Position numbers and translations under genes: made by a program
The notes under the pieces: generated by a model
Seen by the model: the letters and a program-made list of their open reading frames with translations, nothing else
Databases searched by the model: none
What the model was told of the DNA's origin: nothing
From: an uncultured Pseudomonadota bacterium
GTDB taxonomy: Bacteria > Pseudomonadota > Gammaproteobacteria > Burkholderiales > SG8-41
Length of the DNA: 59,665 bases
Direction of reading: 5' to 3'
Assembly: GCA_946885605.1 (NCBI GenBank)
Contig: CAMPGR010000005.1
Span: forward strand, 1 to 59,665
Shown: in pieces, positions 17,345-25,308 of the stretch
Layout of the letters: each line of letters opens with the position of its first letter
Numbering within the stretch: the first letter of the stretch is position 1

Positions 17345-18091
17345 ATGAAGCGGTTTCGGCACGTTGCGTTTGTCCTGATGGCGCTCCTCGCGCTCGCGGC
17401 CGGGTGCGCGTCGAACGAGGTGGCGCCGCCTTATTTCTGGATCGTCCACGACCGCGACCGCAGCGATGCCGACCGCGTCACGGACCAGCGGCGCAAGCCC
17501 GAGAAGCTGCTCGAGTTCTACGGCGTGCTGCCCGGCATGCGCGTGCTCGACCTCGGCGCTGGAGGCGGCTACAACACGGAACTCCTCGCCCGCGTCGTCG
17601 GTCCGGCAGGCGTGGTCTACGCGCAGAACAGCCCGTACGTGCTGCAAAAGTTCGTGCGCGGGCGCTTCGAGGAGCGGCTGAAGAAGCCGGTCATGGCACG
17701 GGTGGTGCACCTCGTGCGCGAGTTCGACGACCCGGTGCCACCCGACGTTCGCAATCTCGATCTCGTCACGTTCAATTTCGTCTACCACGATACGGTGTGG
17801 CTCGGTGCGGATCGCGCGAAGATGAACCGCGTGGTGTATGAGTCGCTCAAGCCGGGCGGCGTCTATATCGTGGCGGACCATTCGGCGCGACCGGGGAGCG
17901 GCATCGACGCGGCGAAGACCCTGCACCGGCTCGATGAGAACGTGGTGCGCGCCGAAGTCCAGGCGGCGGGATTCCGGCTGATGGATGAGGCGCTTTTTCT
18001 CCGCAACCCCGACGATCCGCGCACCGCTTCGGTGTTCAAGCCGCAGATGCCGAACGATGAATTCGTGCTTAAATTCGTGAAACCGAAATGA
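17345..18091 (+). CDS. Predicted methyltransferase lipoprotein, COG4798-like
   Basis: This 248-residue protein begins with a lipoprotein signal and lipobox LAAGC, with Cys near residue 21. It continues into a class I methyltransferase-like fold: motif I LDLGAGGGYNTELLARVVGP, then NLDLVTFNFVYHDTVWLGADR and a KPGGVYIVADHSARPG strand. It resembles the COG4798 group of predicted methyltransferases but not the seven YVPTPQ paralogues. GGGAGAGGCGATACG precedes the ATG. An AdoMet-dependent role outside the cytoplasm would be unusual. It lies 20 bp before copy B. Confidence 0.82.
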   Translation: MKRFRHVAFVLMALLALAAGCASNEVAPPYFWIVHDRDRSDADRVTDQRRKPEKLLEFYGVLPGMRVLDLGAGGGYNTELLARVVGPAGVVYAQNSPYVLQKFVRGRFEERLKKPVMARVVHLVREFDDPVPPDVRNLDLVTFNFVYHDTVWLGADRAKMNRVVYESLKPGGVYIVADHSARPGSGIDAAKTLHRLDENVVRAEVQAAGFRLMDEALFLRNPDDPRTASVFKPQMPNDEFVLKFVKPK

Positions 18092-18110
18092 ACGACAGGA
18101 AGAGGACGGC

Positions 18111-18989
18111 ATGGCAACGATGAGCGGGGTGAGACGCACGCTCTGCGCGATGCTACTGGTGTTATGCGCAGCGCCGGCGTGCGGGCAGGATGCGAACAAG
18201 GAGCCGGATCGCACCGGCGGGCCGTACGTGCCCACGCCGCAGGTCGTCGTGGATGAGATGCTGCGCATGGCGCAGGTGGGGTCCGGCGATTTCGTCGTGG
18301 ATCTCGGTTCCGGAGACGGCATCATCGTGCTGACGGCGGCCCAGCAGTACAAGGCGCGCGGAATGGGGATCGAGATCGACCCCAAACTCGTCAAGCTGAG
18401 CAACGAGTCCGCGAAACGGCTCGGCGTGGCGGAGCGCGTCTCGTTCCAGGTGCAGGACGTGTTCAAGGCCGACTTGAGCCGCGCGACGGTGCTGACGCTC
18501 TACCTCCTGCCCTCGATGATGAGCGAGCTGCAGTCGAAGGTCTTCAGCGAGTTGAAGCCCGGCACGCGCGTCGTCTCGCACGACTACCACTTCGGCGACG
18601 ACTGGCGCCCGGACGAGAATTTTTCCTTCGATGTGCCGGAGAAGGAGAAGGTGAACGGCGTGCCGCGCGCGACCCTCTACCTCTGGATCGTGCCTTCCAA
18701 GATCGCCGGCAAATGGCGGGTCAGAATCGAGGGCTCCCCGGGCGTGGAGTACGAGGTCGATCTCAAGCAGCGCTATCAGGTGTTCGACGGTACGGCGCTC
18801 GCAGCGGGGAAGAGCACCAGGATCGAGCTGCCCCACCTGCGCGGGGAAGACATCCGTTTCGCAATCAACGCCGGAGCCGGCCGGCACGTCTTCTATGGAC
18901 GCGTGATGGCTGACACCATGGAGGGCAAGGTTGAGCTCGGCACCGGCAAGGGCACGGCGCGCTGGAGCGCGAAGCGCGTCAGTTCATGA
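18111..18989 (+). CDS. Exported FAM173-like class I methyltransferase-like protein (copy B)
   Basis: This 292-residue member of the array has a signal peptide ending APACGQDAN and PYVPTPQVVVDEML. Motif I, DLGSGDGI, is at 64-71, where the other six copies have Arg at the last position. VEID-type acidic residues (IEIDPKLV), LYLLPSMMSELQ and RVVSHDYHFGDDWRPDE follow. The C-terminal domain starts LYLWIVPSKIAGKWR. AGGAAGAGG precedes the ATG. Its 3' end overlaps the convergent spermidine-synthase-like gene by 11 bp. Confidence 0.85.
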   Translation: MATMSGVRRTLCAMLLVLCAAPACGQDANKEPDRTGGPYVPTPQVVVDEMLRMAQVGSGDFVVDLGSGDGIIVLTAAQQYKARGMGIEIDPKLVKLSNESAKRLGVAERVSFQVQDVFKADLSRATVLTLYLLPSMMSELQSKVFSELKPGTRVVSHDYHFGDDWRPDENFSFDVPEKEKVNGVPRATLYLWIVPSKIAGKWRVRIEGSPGVEYEVDLKQRYQVFDGTALAAGKSTRIELPHLRGEDIRFAINAGAGRHVFYGRVMADTMEGKVELGTGKGTARWSAKRVSS

Positions 18990-20580
18990 GGAGCGCCGGC
19001 GGCATCGCTTCGACGACCGACCGCCGATAGGCAAGCTGGGTCAGCGCGAAGTCGTGCGCGACGGCGTTCAGCGCATCGGTCACGACGCGCCCGCCCGCTA
19101 ACGCGTCCTTGTCCACTGTCCGCGGATGGGCGAGCATGGTCCAGAGGGTGTCCGCGTGGCGCGGCGGAACGTAATCGAGCGTTACCTTGGCGGGGCGAGG
19201 CAGGGGACGCGGGGCGGCCACCAGGAAGCTGTTCAACTGCACGGCGCCCGTCCAGTCCGGTCGATAGAGCGCGACTTCGGGCAGTTCCGCGCGCAGCGTG
19301 GCGAGGAGATGCGCGTAGCTCTCGGGGCGCTGCAGGTCCGCGAAGGTATTGAACACCGCAACACCGTCTTCAGCGAGGCAGCGCCTCAAGTCGCGGAAGA
19401 ATTCGCGCGTGACGAGATAGTCGGGCGTGCCATCGCCATGGAAGAGGTCGACGACGACCACGTCGTAGCGCTCCGGGCATGCGCGGACGAAGGCGCGGGC
19501 GTCGGTATGGTGCACCCGGGCACGCGCGGGGTCGAACCCGAAGTAGCGCTGCGCGACGTGCAACGACGCGGGATCGATTTCGACGACGTCCGCCGCGATG
19601 CCGGTCCGCGCGAACTGCATCGGCACGATGCCGGCGCCCAGGCCGAGCACGAGCGCGCTATGCATGCCGGGGCGGTAGGCACGCGCGAGCGCTTCCAGCG
19701 CATAGGTATAGAACGACATCGAGCGCCCGTTCGAATCCACCGTGTTCTGCGTCAGCCCGTCGTGGAAGTAGATGCGCAGGAATTCCCCGCTCTCGGGATC
19801 CGGTCGACTCTTGAGGATCTTCACGGTCCCGAACAGCGAGCCGATACTCGCTTCCACCTGCCATACCCGGCCGGCATATGCCGCGGGAGCGAGACGGCCG
19901 GTATAGGCGTCGGCCTGCCATAGGAGCAGCGCCGCCGCAGTCGCGCCGGCAACGGCGGTTCCTCCCACGAGGCGAGGCGCAGGCAGCCGCAGCGAAGGCG
20001 CCATCGCCATTGCGAGGGACAGCAGTGCGAGCGTGAGCGCGACCACGAGCACCGCGGAAAAGTTGCTCAAGTACGGGGTCATCGCGAAAGCCGTCACCAG
20101 CACGCCGGCGACCGAACCGACGGTGCTCATGAAGAACACTTTGCCCGCCCCCGCATCGCCGGCGCGCCGCTCCATCTGCTGCAGCATGATCGCAACCAGC
20201 AGCGGATTCATCGCCGAAGTGGCGACGAGCGGCAGGAAGAGCAGGATCAGGCAGGCAGCGAACGCGCCGAAGACGAGGCTCCAGCCCGCGAGCGGCGAGA
20301 AAAGATGCGGATACGCGAGACAGGCCGCCACGATGGCAAGGGCGGCGACCGCCGGCATCAGCGCATAGCGCTGCGTGAGCGATCCGACCGTGCGGCCCTG
20401 CGGTGCGCCCGCGAACCGTCCACCGGCCCAGTAGCCGAGCGCGAGCGAGATGAGGGTGATCGACAGAATCCCGGTCCAGATATAGAGGCTGACACCGAAG
20501 TAGGGCGTCATGATGCGGGACGCGAGCAGTTCGAGCGCCAGGATGGCGCCGCCGGAGATGAAGATGACCGTGTATAGCAT
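18979..20580 (-). CDS. Membrane-bound spermidine-synthase-like protein
   Basis: This 533-residue protein has an N-terminal part with about seven membrane helices, beginning LYTVIFISGGAILALELLASRIM. From about residue 225 a spermidine/spermine synthase-like Rossmann domain follows, with GLGAGIVPMQFA, VVEIDPASL and DVVVVDLFHGDGTPDYL. Such fused proteins are common and their products are mostly unproven; polyamine synthesis is only one possibility. The chosen ATG at 20580 starts directly at the first helix, and no strong ribosome site is visible. It interrupts the methyltransferase array on the opposite strand. Confidence 0.85.
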   Translation of the reverse strand: MLYTVIFISGGAILALELLASRIMTPYFGVSLYIWTGILSITLISLALGYWAGGRFAGAPQGRTVGSLTQRYALMPAVAALAIVAACLAYPHLFSPLAGWSLVFGAFAACLILLFLPLVATSAMNPLLVAIMLQQMERRAGDAGAGKVFFMSTVGSVAGVLVTAFAMTPYLSNFSAVLVVALTLALLSLAMAMAPSLRLPAPRLVGGTAVAGATAAALLLWQADAYTGRLAPAAYAGRVWQVEASIGSLFGTVKILKSRPDPESGEFLRIYFHDGLTQNTVDSNGRSMSFYTYALEALARAYRPGMHSALVLGLGAGIVPMQFARTGIAADVVEIDPASLHVAQRYFGFDPARARVHHTDARAFVRACPERYDVVVVDLFHGDGTPDYLVTREFFRDLRRCLAEDGVAVFNTFADLQRPESYAHLLATLRAELPEVALYRPDWTGAVQLNSFLVAAPRPLPRPAKVTLDYVPPRHADTLWTMLAHPRTVDKDALAGGRVVTDALNAVAHDFALTQLAYRRSVVEAMPPALLMN

Positions 20581-20728
20581 AGCTGTTCGGGTATAATGCC
20601 GCGCTTTGGTAGTGCGCCGTCTGGCGCTGCACGCGAATCTATCATAAAGATTCACAACATCGTTTTGGCCGCAACTCCGGCCGGCGCTCCGAGGAGAAGG
20701 AAACCTGTCTGAGCTAAGGAGTGCGCAC

Positions 20729-21667
20729 GTGCAACACGAAACGAAGCTGGGTCTCCTTACGGGGGGCGTCGTGGTCGCGGGGGCTATGATGATGATCGTG
20801 GCGCCCTCTGCGCAGGCGCAATCGCCCCGCGTGCCCTACGTCCCGACACCCCAGGAAGTCGTGGAGCGCATGCTGGAGATCGCGAAGGTCAACGCGAACG
20901 ATTATCTTATCGATCTCGGTTCCGGCGACGGCCGCATCGTCATCACCGCGGCGGTGAAACATGGCGCCCGCGGCTTCGGCGTGGACTTGAACCCGGAACG
21001 CATCCAGGAAGCGAACGAGAACGCGAAGAAAGCCGGCGTGCTGGACAAGGTCGCGTTCTACCAGCGTGATCTCTTCGAGGCCGATCTCGGCGAGGCGACG
21101 GTCATCACGATGTACCTGCTCCCGCGCGTGAATCTCGAACTGAGGCCCAGGCTCCTCGACTTGCGGCCCGGCACGCGCATCGTGTCGCACGACTTCTCGA
21201 TGGACGACTGGAAGCCCGACGCCCACGTGCAGGTCGATGCGAAGGAGAAGTATGGCGGCTCCGGGGGCAAGAGCGACATCTATTTCTGGGTGATCCCGGC
21301 GAAAGTCGGCGGGACCTGGCAATGGGACCTGACCGTTTCGGGGAAACCGCACAAGTACCAGGTAGCGTTGACGCAAAAATTCCAGACGTTCTCGGGCAGC
21401 GTCAAGGTCGACGGCCGTGACACGCCCGTGCAGAACGGTCGCCTGCGCGGTGAGCAGATCAGTTTCTCCTTCACGGCCCCGGTGAACGGCGCTCCGGTGA
21501 AGCACGAGTTCTCGGGCAACGTCGATGGCGACACGATATCCGGAACGGCGCGTCTTACCGGCGCGAAGCTTCAGGCGCAGCTCGACTGGTCGGCGCGGCG
21601 CACCGCCCGTGCGGCGACGTTGGCCGATGCGCGGCCGCGTCACGCCGATCTCCACGTTTCCCACTGA
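20729..21667 (+). CDS. Exported FAM173-like class I methyltransferase-like protein (copy C)
   Basis: This 312-residue protein is the first of five copies in uninterrupted tandem. GTG 20729 is the start, with AGGAG seven bases upstream. The signal peptide ends APSAQAQSP. PYVPTPQEVVERML and motif I DLGSGDGR (62-69) follow, then GVDLNPERI, the TMYLLPRVNLELRPRLL segment and RIVSHDFSMDDWKPD. The C-terminal domain runs from IYFWVIPAKVGGTWQW to the end and looks beta-rich. The domain order matches copies A, B and D-G. Confidence 0.87.
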   Translation: MQHETKLGLLTGGVVVAGAMMMIVAPSAQAQSPRVPYVPTPQEVVERMLEIAKVNANDYLIDLGSGDGRIVITAAVKHGARGFGVDLNPERIQEANENAKKAGVLDKVAFYQRDLFEADLGEATVITMYLLPRVNLELRPRLLDLRPGTRIVSHDFSMDDWKPDAHVQVDAKEKYGGSGGKSDIYFWVIPAKVGGTWQWDLTVSGKPHKYQVALTQKFQTFSGSVKVDGRDTPVQNGRLRGEQISFSFTAPVNGAPVKHEFSGNVDGDTISGTARLTGAKLQAQLDWSARRTARAATLADARPRHADLHVSH

Positions 21668-21675
21668 AATCGCAC

Positions 21676-22623
21676 ATGACTCGGATTGTTGGTGCAGCGA
21701 AGCTCGCGCGCGTAGTGCACGCGTTTCTGTTTATCGGCGCGCTGGGCGCGGCATCCGGTGCGATCGCCCAGGATTACGGCGACACACCGTACGTCCAGAC
21801 GCCTCAGAACGTGGTGGACAAGATGCTGGAGATCGCGAAGGTCGGTCCCAAGGACTACGTGATCGATCTCGGCTCCGGCGACGGCCGCATGGTGATCACC
21901 GCGGTGAAGCGCTACGGCGCGCGCGGGTTCGGCGTCGATCTCGACCGGCGGCTGGTGCAGCTTGCCAACCGGCGCGCGGCGCAGGCGGGGGTTGCGGAGC
22001 GCGCGGTGTTCTACGAGCGCGATCTCTACAAGACCGACATCAGCCGCGCCACCGTGGTGACCATCTACCTCCTGCCCGAAGTCAATCTCATGGTGCGGCC
22101 AAAGCTCCTCTCGACGCTCAAGCCCGGCACCCGCATCGTCTCGCACGATTACGACATGGGGGAGTGGCCGCCGGATCTTGCGCTCGTGCTCGATGCGCCG
22201 GGCAAGCCTGTGGGCCGGGATTTCAAGAGCAAAGTGTTCTACTGGGTCGTGCCCGCCCCGGTCTCCGGCAGATGGCGCTGGCAGCTCGCGCAGAACGGGA
22301 AGAAAGTCAGTTTCGAGCTCAAGCTCGACCAGATGTTCCAGAAGATCCAAGGCACCCTCACGGTGAACGGCCGTGAAGCGAAGATCGAAGCGGCGCGCTT
22401 GAGTGGCGCCGAGATCGCGATCGACGCGAGCCTGCGCGAAGGTGAAGCGACCGTGCGCTACGGCTATTCCGGTCGCGTGGTGAATGACAGGATCGAAGGG
22501 CAGGCGCGCGTCATGCGCGGCGGCGACACGCAGCAGCTCGCATGGAAGGCGGTGCGCACCCAGGCCATCGAGCCGGGACACGCGTCGCTCGAGCCGCCGC
22601 CACCGCCCGCCAACCCATGGTAA
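21676..22623 (+). CDS. Exported FAM173-like class I methyltransferase-like protein (copy D)
   Basis: This 315-residue copy lies 8 bp after copy C. The signal peptide ends ASGAIAQDYG. The YVQTPQNVVDKML motif has Gln where the other copies have Pro. DLGSGDGR is at 64-71, then GVDLDRRLV, TIYLLPEVNLMVRPKLL and RIVSHDYDMGEWPPD. The C-terminal domain begins FYWVVPAPVSGRWRW and ends in a proline tail, EPPPPPANPW. The last seven bases overlap the start of copy E. Confidence 0.87.
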   Translation: MTRIVGAAKLARVVHAFLFIGALGAASGAIAQDYGDTPYVQTPQNVVDKMLEIAKVGPKDYVIDLGSGDGRMVITAVKRYGARGFGVDLDRRLVQLANRRAAQAGVAERAVFYERDLYKTDISRATVVTIYLLPEVNLMVRPKLLSTLKPGTRIVSHDYDMGEWPPDLALVLDAPGKPVGRDFKSKVFYWVVPAPVSGRWRWQLAQNGKKVSFELKLDQMFQKIQGTLTVNGREAKIEAARLSGAEIAIDASLREGEATVRYGYSGRVVNDRIEGQARVMRGGDTQQLAWKAVRTQAIEPGHASLEPPPPPANPW

Positions 22624-23474
22624 GAGCAGACGCGAAAGCCGGCTGGCAGCTCCTTGCGGCGTTGTGGGTGGCGCTCGCCGCTACACTGCTGCGCCCCGCA
22701 TCCGCCGCCGAAGTCGTTCCCGATGTACCGTTCGTTCCCACCCCGCAGGTCGTCGTGGATGAAATGCTGCGCGTGGCGAAGGTCGGCCCCGGCGACTTCG
22801 TGATGGACCTCGGCTCGGGCGACGGGCGCATTGCGATCACGGCGGCGAAGAAGTTCGGCGCCCGAGCGGTGGGCGTCGAAATCGACTACCACCTCGTCAT
22901 CCAGAGCGAGGAGAGCGCGCGGCAGGCGGGCGTGGAAGATCGAGTGAAATTCCTGCAGCAGGATCTCTTCAAGACGGACCTTGATCAGGCAAGCGTCATC
23001 ACGATGTATCTGCTGCCCCGTGTCAACCGAAGGCTGCGGCCGCGGCTCCTCGAGCTCAAGCCCGGCACGCGCATCGTCGCACACGATTTCGACCTCGACG
23101 ACTGGAAGCCCGACCAGATGACGACGATTCGCAAGAACGTGTTCCTGTGGATCGTGCCGGCGAAGGTGGCCGGGCGCTGGCGGGGGCGGGTCGCGCTTCC
23201 CGACGGCCCGCGCAGGGTGGAGGTGGAACTGAACCAGCGCTTCCAGGAAGTGAACGGTCTTGCGCGCATCGACGGCCAGGTGACCCAGATGTGGGACGCC
23301 AAGCTGCGCGGCGACCGGTTGAGCTTCGTGCTGGTGCAGGGCAGCGACCGCGAACACGAGGCGAGCCTCTACTTCGAGGGACGGGTCGCGGGCAGCACGA
23401 TCGAAGGCGAAATCCGGCGCGGCGTGGGGAACGCTGAAACGCGCATCGCGTGGCAGGCGGCGAAGGTGAACTGA
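22617..23474 (+). CDS. Exported FAM173-like class I methyltransferase-like protein (copy E)
   Basis: This 285-residue copy is the shortest of the seven. ATG 22617, inside the end of copy D, gives the signal peptide ending RPASAAEV; an upstream in-frame ATG at 22542 would spoil it. PFVPTPQVVVDEML, DLGSGDGR (64-71), GVEIDYHLV, TMYLLPRVNRRLRPRLL and RIVAHDFDLDDWKPD are present. The linker before VFLWIVPAKVAGRWRG is shorter than in the sister copies. The stop overlaps the ATG of copy F (TGATG). Confidence 0.86.
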   Translation: MVRADAKAGWQLLAALWVALAATLLRPASAAEVVPDVPFVPTPQVVVDEMLRVAKVGPGDFVMDLGSGDGRIAITAAKKFGARAVGVEIDYHLVIQSEESARQAGVEDRVKFLQQDLFKTDLDQASVITMYLLPRVNRRLRPRLLELKPGTRIVAHDFDLDDWKPDQMTTIRKNVFLWIVPAKVAGRWRGRVALPDGPRRVEVELNQRFQEVNGLARIDGQVTQMWDAKLRGDRLSFVLVQGSDREHEASLYFEGRVAGSTIEGEIRRGVGNAETRIAWQAAKVN

Positions 23475-24400
23475 TGCAAGGCGCCCGGCGCGCGGCGCTT
23501 GTTGCCCTGCTGGGCGTGGCGGCACTTGCCACGTATGCGCCCCTGTCCACGGCGCAGGTGTCCGACGTGCCCTACGTGCCCACGCCTTCGAATGTCGTGG
23601 ATGCGATGCTCGGGCTCGCGAAGGTGGGCCCCGGCGACTACGTGATCGATCTCGGATCGGGAGACGGACGGATCGTCATCGCGGCGGCGAAAAAATACGG
23701 TGCGCGAGGCTTCGGGGTGGACATCGATGGGGCGCTCGTGAGTCAGGCCGAGCGCGAGGCGCGGCGCCAGGGCGTGAGCGACAAGGTGAGCTTCGCCGCG
23801 CGCAACCTCTTCATCACCGACATCAGCCAGGCGAGCGTCATCACGATGTACCTTTTTCCGCAGGTCAACATGCGGCTGCGCCCGCGGTTCTTGAAGGAGC
23901 TGAAGCCCGGGACGCGCATCGTTTCCCACGAGTTCGACATGGAGGCGTGGCAGCCGGACGAGAAGGTCACCGTGGCGGTGCCGGACAAGCCGTATGGCGC
24001 GCCTTCGAGCGAAGTGTTTCTGTGGATCGTGCCCGCCGATGCGTCCGGGACGTGGCGCTGGCGCACTGAAGGCGCGACGCAGGACGACGAGGTCACGCTC
24101 GAGCAGCACTTCCAGAGGCTCGTCGGCGCGGGACGGGTCGCGGGCCGGCCCGCGCGCTTGAGTGCCGGCCACATGCGGGGCGAAGAAATTCATTTGACGC
24201 TGGTGGCGGACGTGGATGGGCGCGCGGTGCGCCATGAATTCGTCGGACGTCTGAGCGGCGATGCCATCCGGGGCACCGTGCTCGCGCAGAATGCCCCTCC
24301 AGCGAACAGCGAATGGCATGCGAGGCGCATCGCACGCGGGACCATGAAGGTGAGCGCGCAGACGGTTCAGGACATGACTATTGCAGAGGAGCAAAGATGA
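23474..24400 (+). CDS. Exported FAM173-like class I methyltransferase-like protein (copy F)
   Basis: This 308-residue copy starts at ATG 23474, sharing one base with the copy E stop. The signal peptide ends PLSTAQVSD. PYVPTPSNVVDAML, DLGSGDGR (59-66), GVDIDGALV, TMYLFPQVNMRLRPRFL and RIVSHEFDMEAWQPDE follow. The C-terminal domain begins VFLWIVPADASGTWRW. The stop overlaps the start of copy G. Spacing across the array is so tight that one transcript with coupled translation is the simplest reading. Confidence 0.87.
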   Translation: MQGARRAALVALLGVAALATYAPLSTAQVSDVPYVPTPSNVVDAMLGLAKVGPGDYVIDLGSGDGRIVIAAAKKYGARGFGVDIDGALVSQAEREARRQGVSDKVSFAARNLFITDISQASVITMYLFPQVNMRLRPRFLKELKPGTRIVSHEFDMEAWQPDEKVTVAVPDKPYGAPSSEVFLWIVPADASGTWRWRTEGATQDDEVTLEQHFQRLVGAGRVAGRPARLSAGHMRGEEIHLTLVADVDGRAVRHEFVGRLSGDAIRGTVLAQNAPPANSEWHARRIARGTMKVSAQTVQDMTIAEEQR

Positions 24401-25308
24401 GAAGCTCAAAAGCGGTATACACGATGGTCGCAGCGGCAGCGCTGCTGCTGTCGGCTGTCGCCCGGGCCCAGGAAGGCCGGGGCGATGTGGTTTATGTGCC
24501 GACGCCGCAGGTTGCGGTCGATGAGATGCTCAAGATCGCGAAAGTCTCCGCCAACGACTTCCTGGTCGACCTCGGCTCGGGCGACGGGCGCATCGTGATC
24601 ACTGCAGCGAAGAAATTCGGCGCGCGCGGGATGGGCGTCGATCTCGACACCGTGCTTCTGAAGCGCGCGCGCGAAGGCGCGAAGCGCGAGGGCGTTGCGG
24701 ACCGCACGCAGTTCGTCGAGCAGAACCTGTTCGAAACCGATCTCTCCCGCGCGACCGTCATTACGACTTACCTGCTGCCGGAGATGAACGAAAAGCTCAG
24801 GCCGAGGATCCTCGCGCTCAAGCCCGGCACGCGGGTGGTGGCGCACGACTACGACATGGGCGAGTGGCAGCCGGATGAGGAGAAAACGCTGAGCGTGCCG
24901 GAGAAGACCGTGGGCGACCCCGGCAAGAGCTACGTCTTCTTCTGGGTTGTGCCCGCGACGATCGCAGGCCGGTGGGAGTCGCTGGTCTACACCGGCGGGC
25001 GCGGCGTCATCTACGAGTTCGATTTCGACCAGAGCTTTCAGCGCGTGAGCGGCGATCTGCGCGTGGACGGCAAGGACGCACGGCTCCCGATCTTCAGCGT
25101 GCGCGGTGAGCGCGTGAGCTTCGAAGTCGACGTGCCGCATGGCAACGGCCTCGCCAAGCACCGATTCCAGGGCGTGGTGAAGCAGGATCGCATCGAAGGA
25201 ACGGTTACGATCGCCGGGCAGAAGCCGCTCAAGTGGACGGCGCAGCTCAAGAAGCGCGGTGAAATGCGCCTCACGGCCCTCGACACGGCGCAAAGCAGGG
25301 CGCAATGA
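24397..25308 (+). CDS. Exported FAM173-like class I methyltransferase-like protein (copy G)
   Basis: This 303-residue copy is the last in the tandem. ATG 24397 has GAGGAG about five bases upstream and overlaps the copy F stop. The signal peptide ends AVARAQEGR. VYVPTPQVAVDEML, DLGSGDGR (58-65), GVDLDTVLL, TTYLLPEMNEKLRPRIL and RVVAHDYDMGEWQPDE are present. The C-terminal domain begins VFFWVVPATIAGRWES. Its stop overlaps the start of the APC permease at 25305, which extends the operon into a transporter. Confidence 0.87.
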   Translation: MRSSKAVYTMVAAAALLLSAVARAQEGRGDVVYVPTPQVAVDEMLKIAKVSANDFLVDLGSGDGRIVITAAKKFGARGMGVDLDTVLLKRAREGAKREGVADRTQFVEQNLFETDLSRATVITTYLLPEMNEKLRPRILALKPGTRVVAHDYDMGEWQPDEEKTLSVPEKTVGDPGKSYVFFWVVPATIAGRWESLVYTGGRGVIYEFDFDQSFQRVSGDLRVDGKDARLPIFSVRGERVSFEVDVPHGNGLAKHRFQGVVKQDRIEGTVTIAGQKPLKWTAQLKKRGEMRLTALDTAQSRAQ

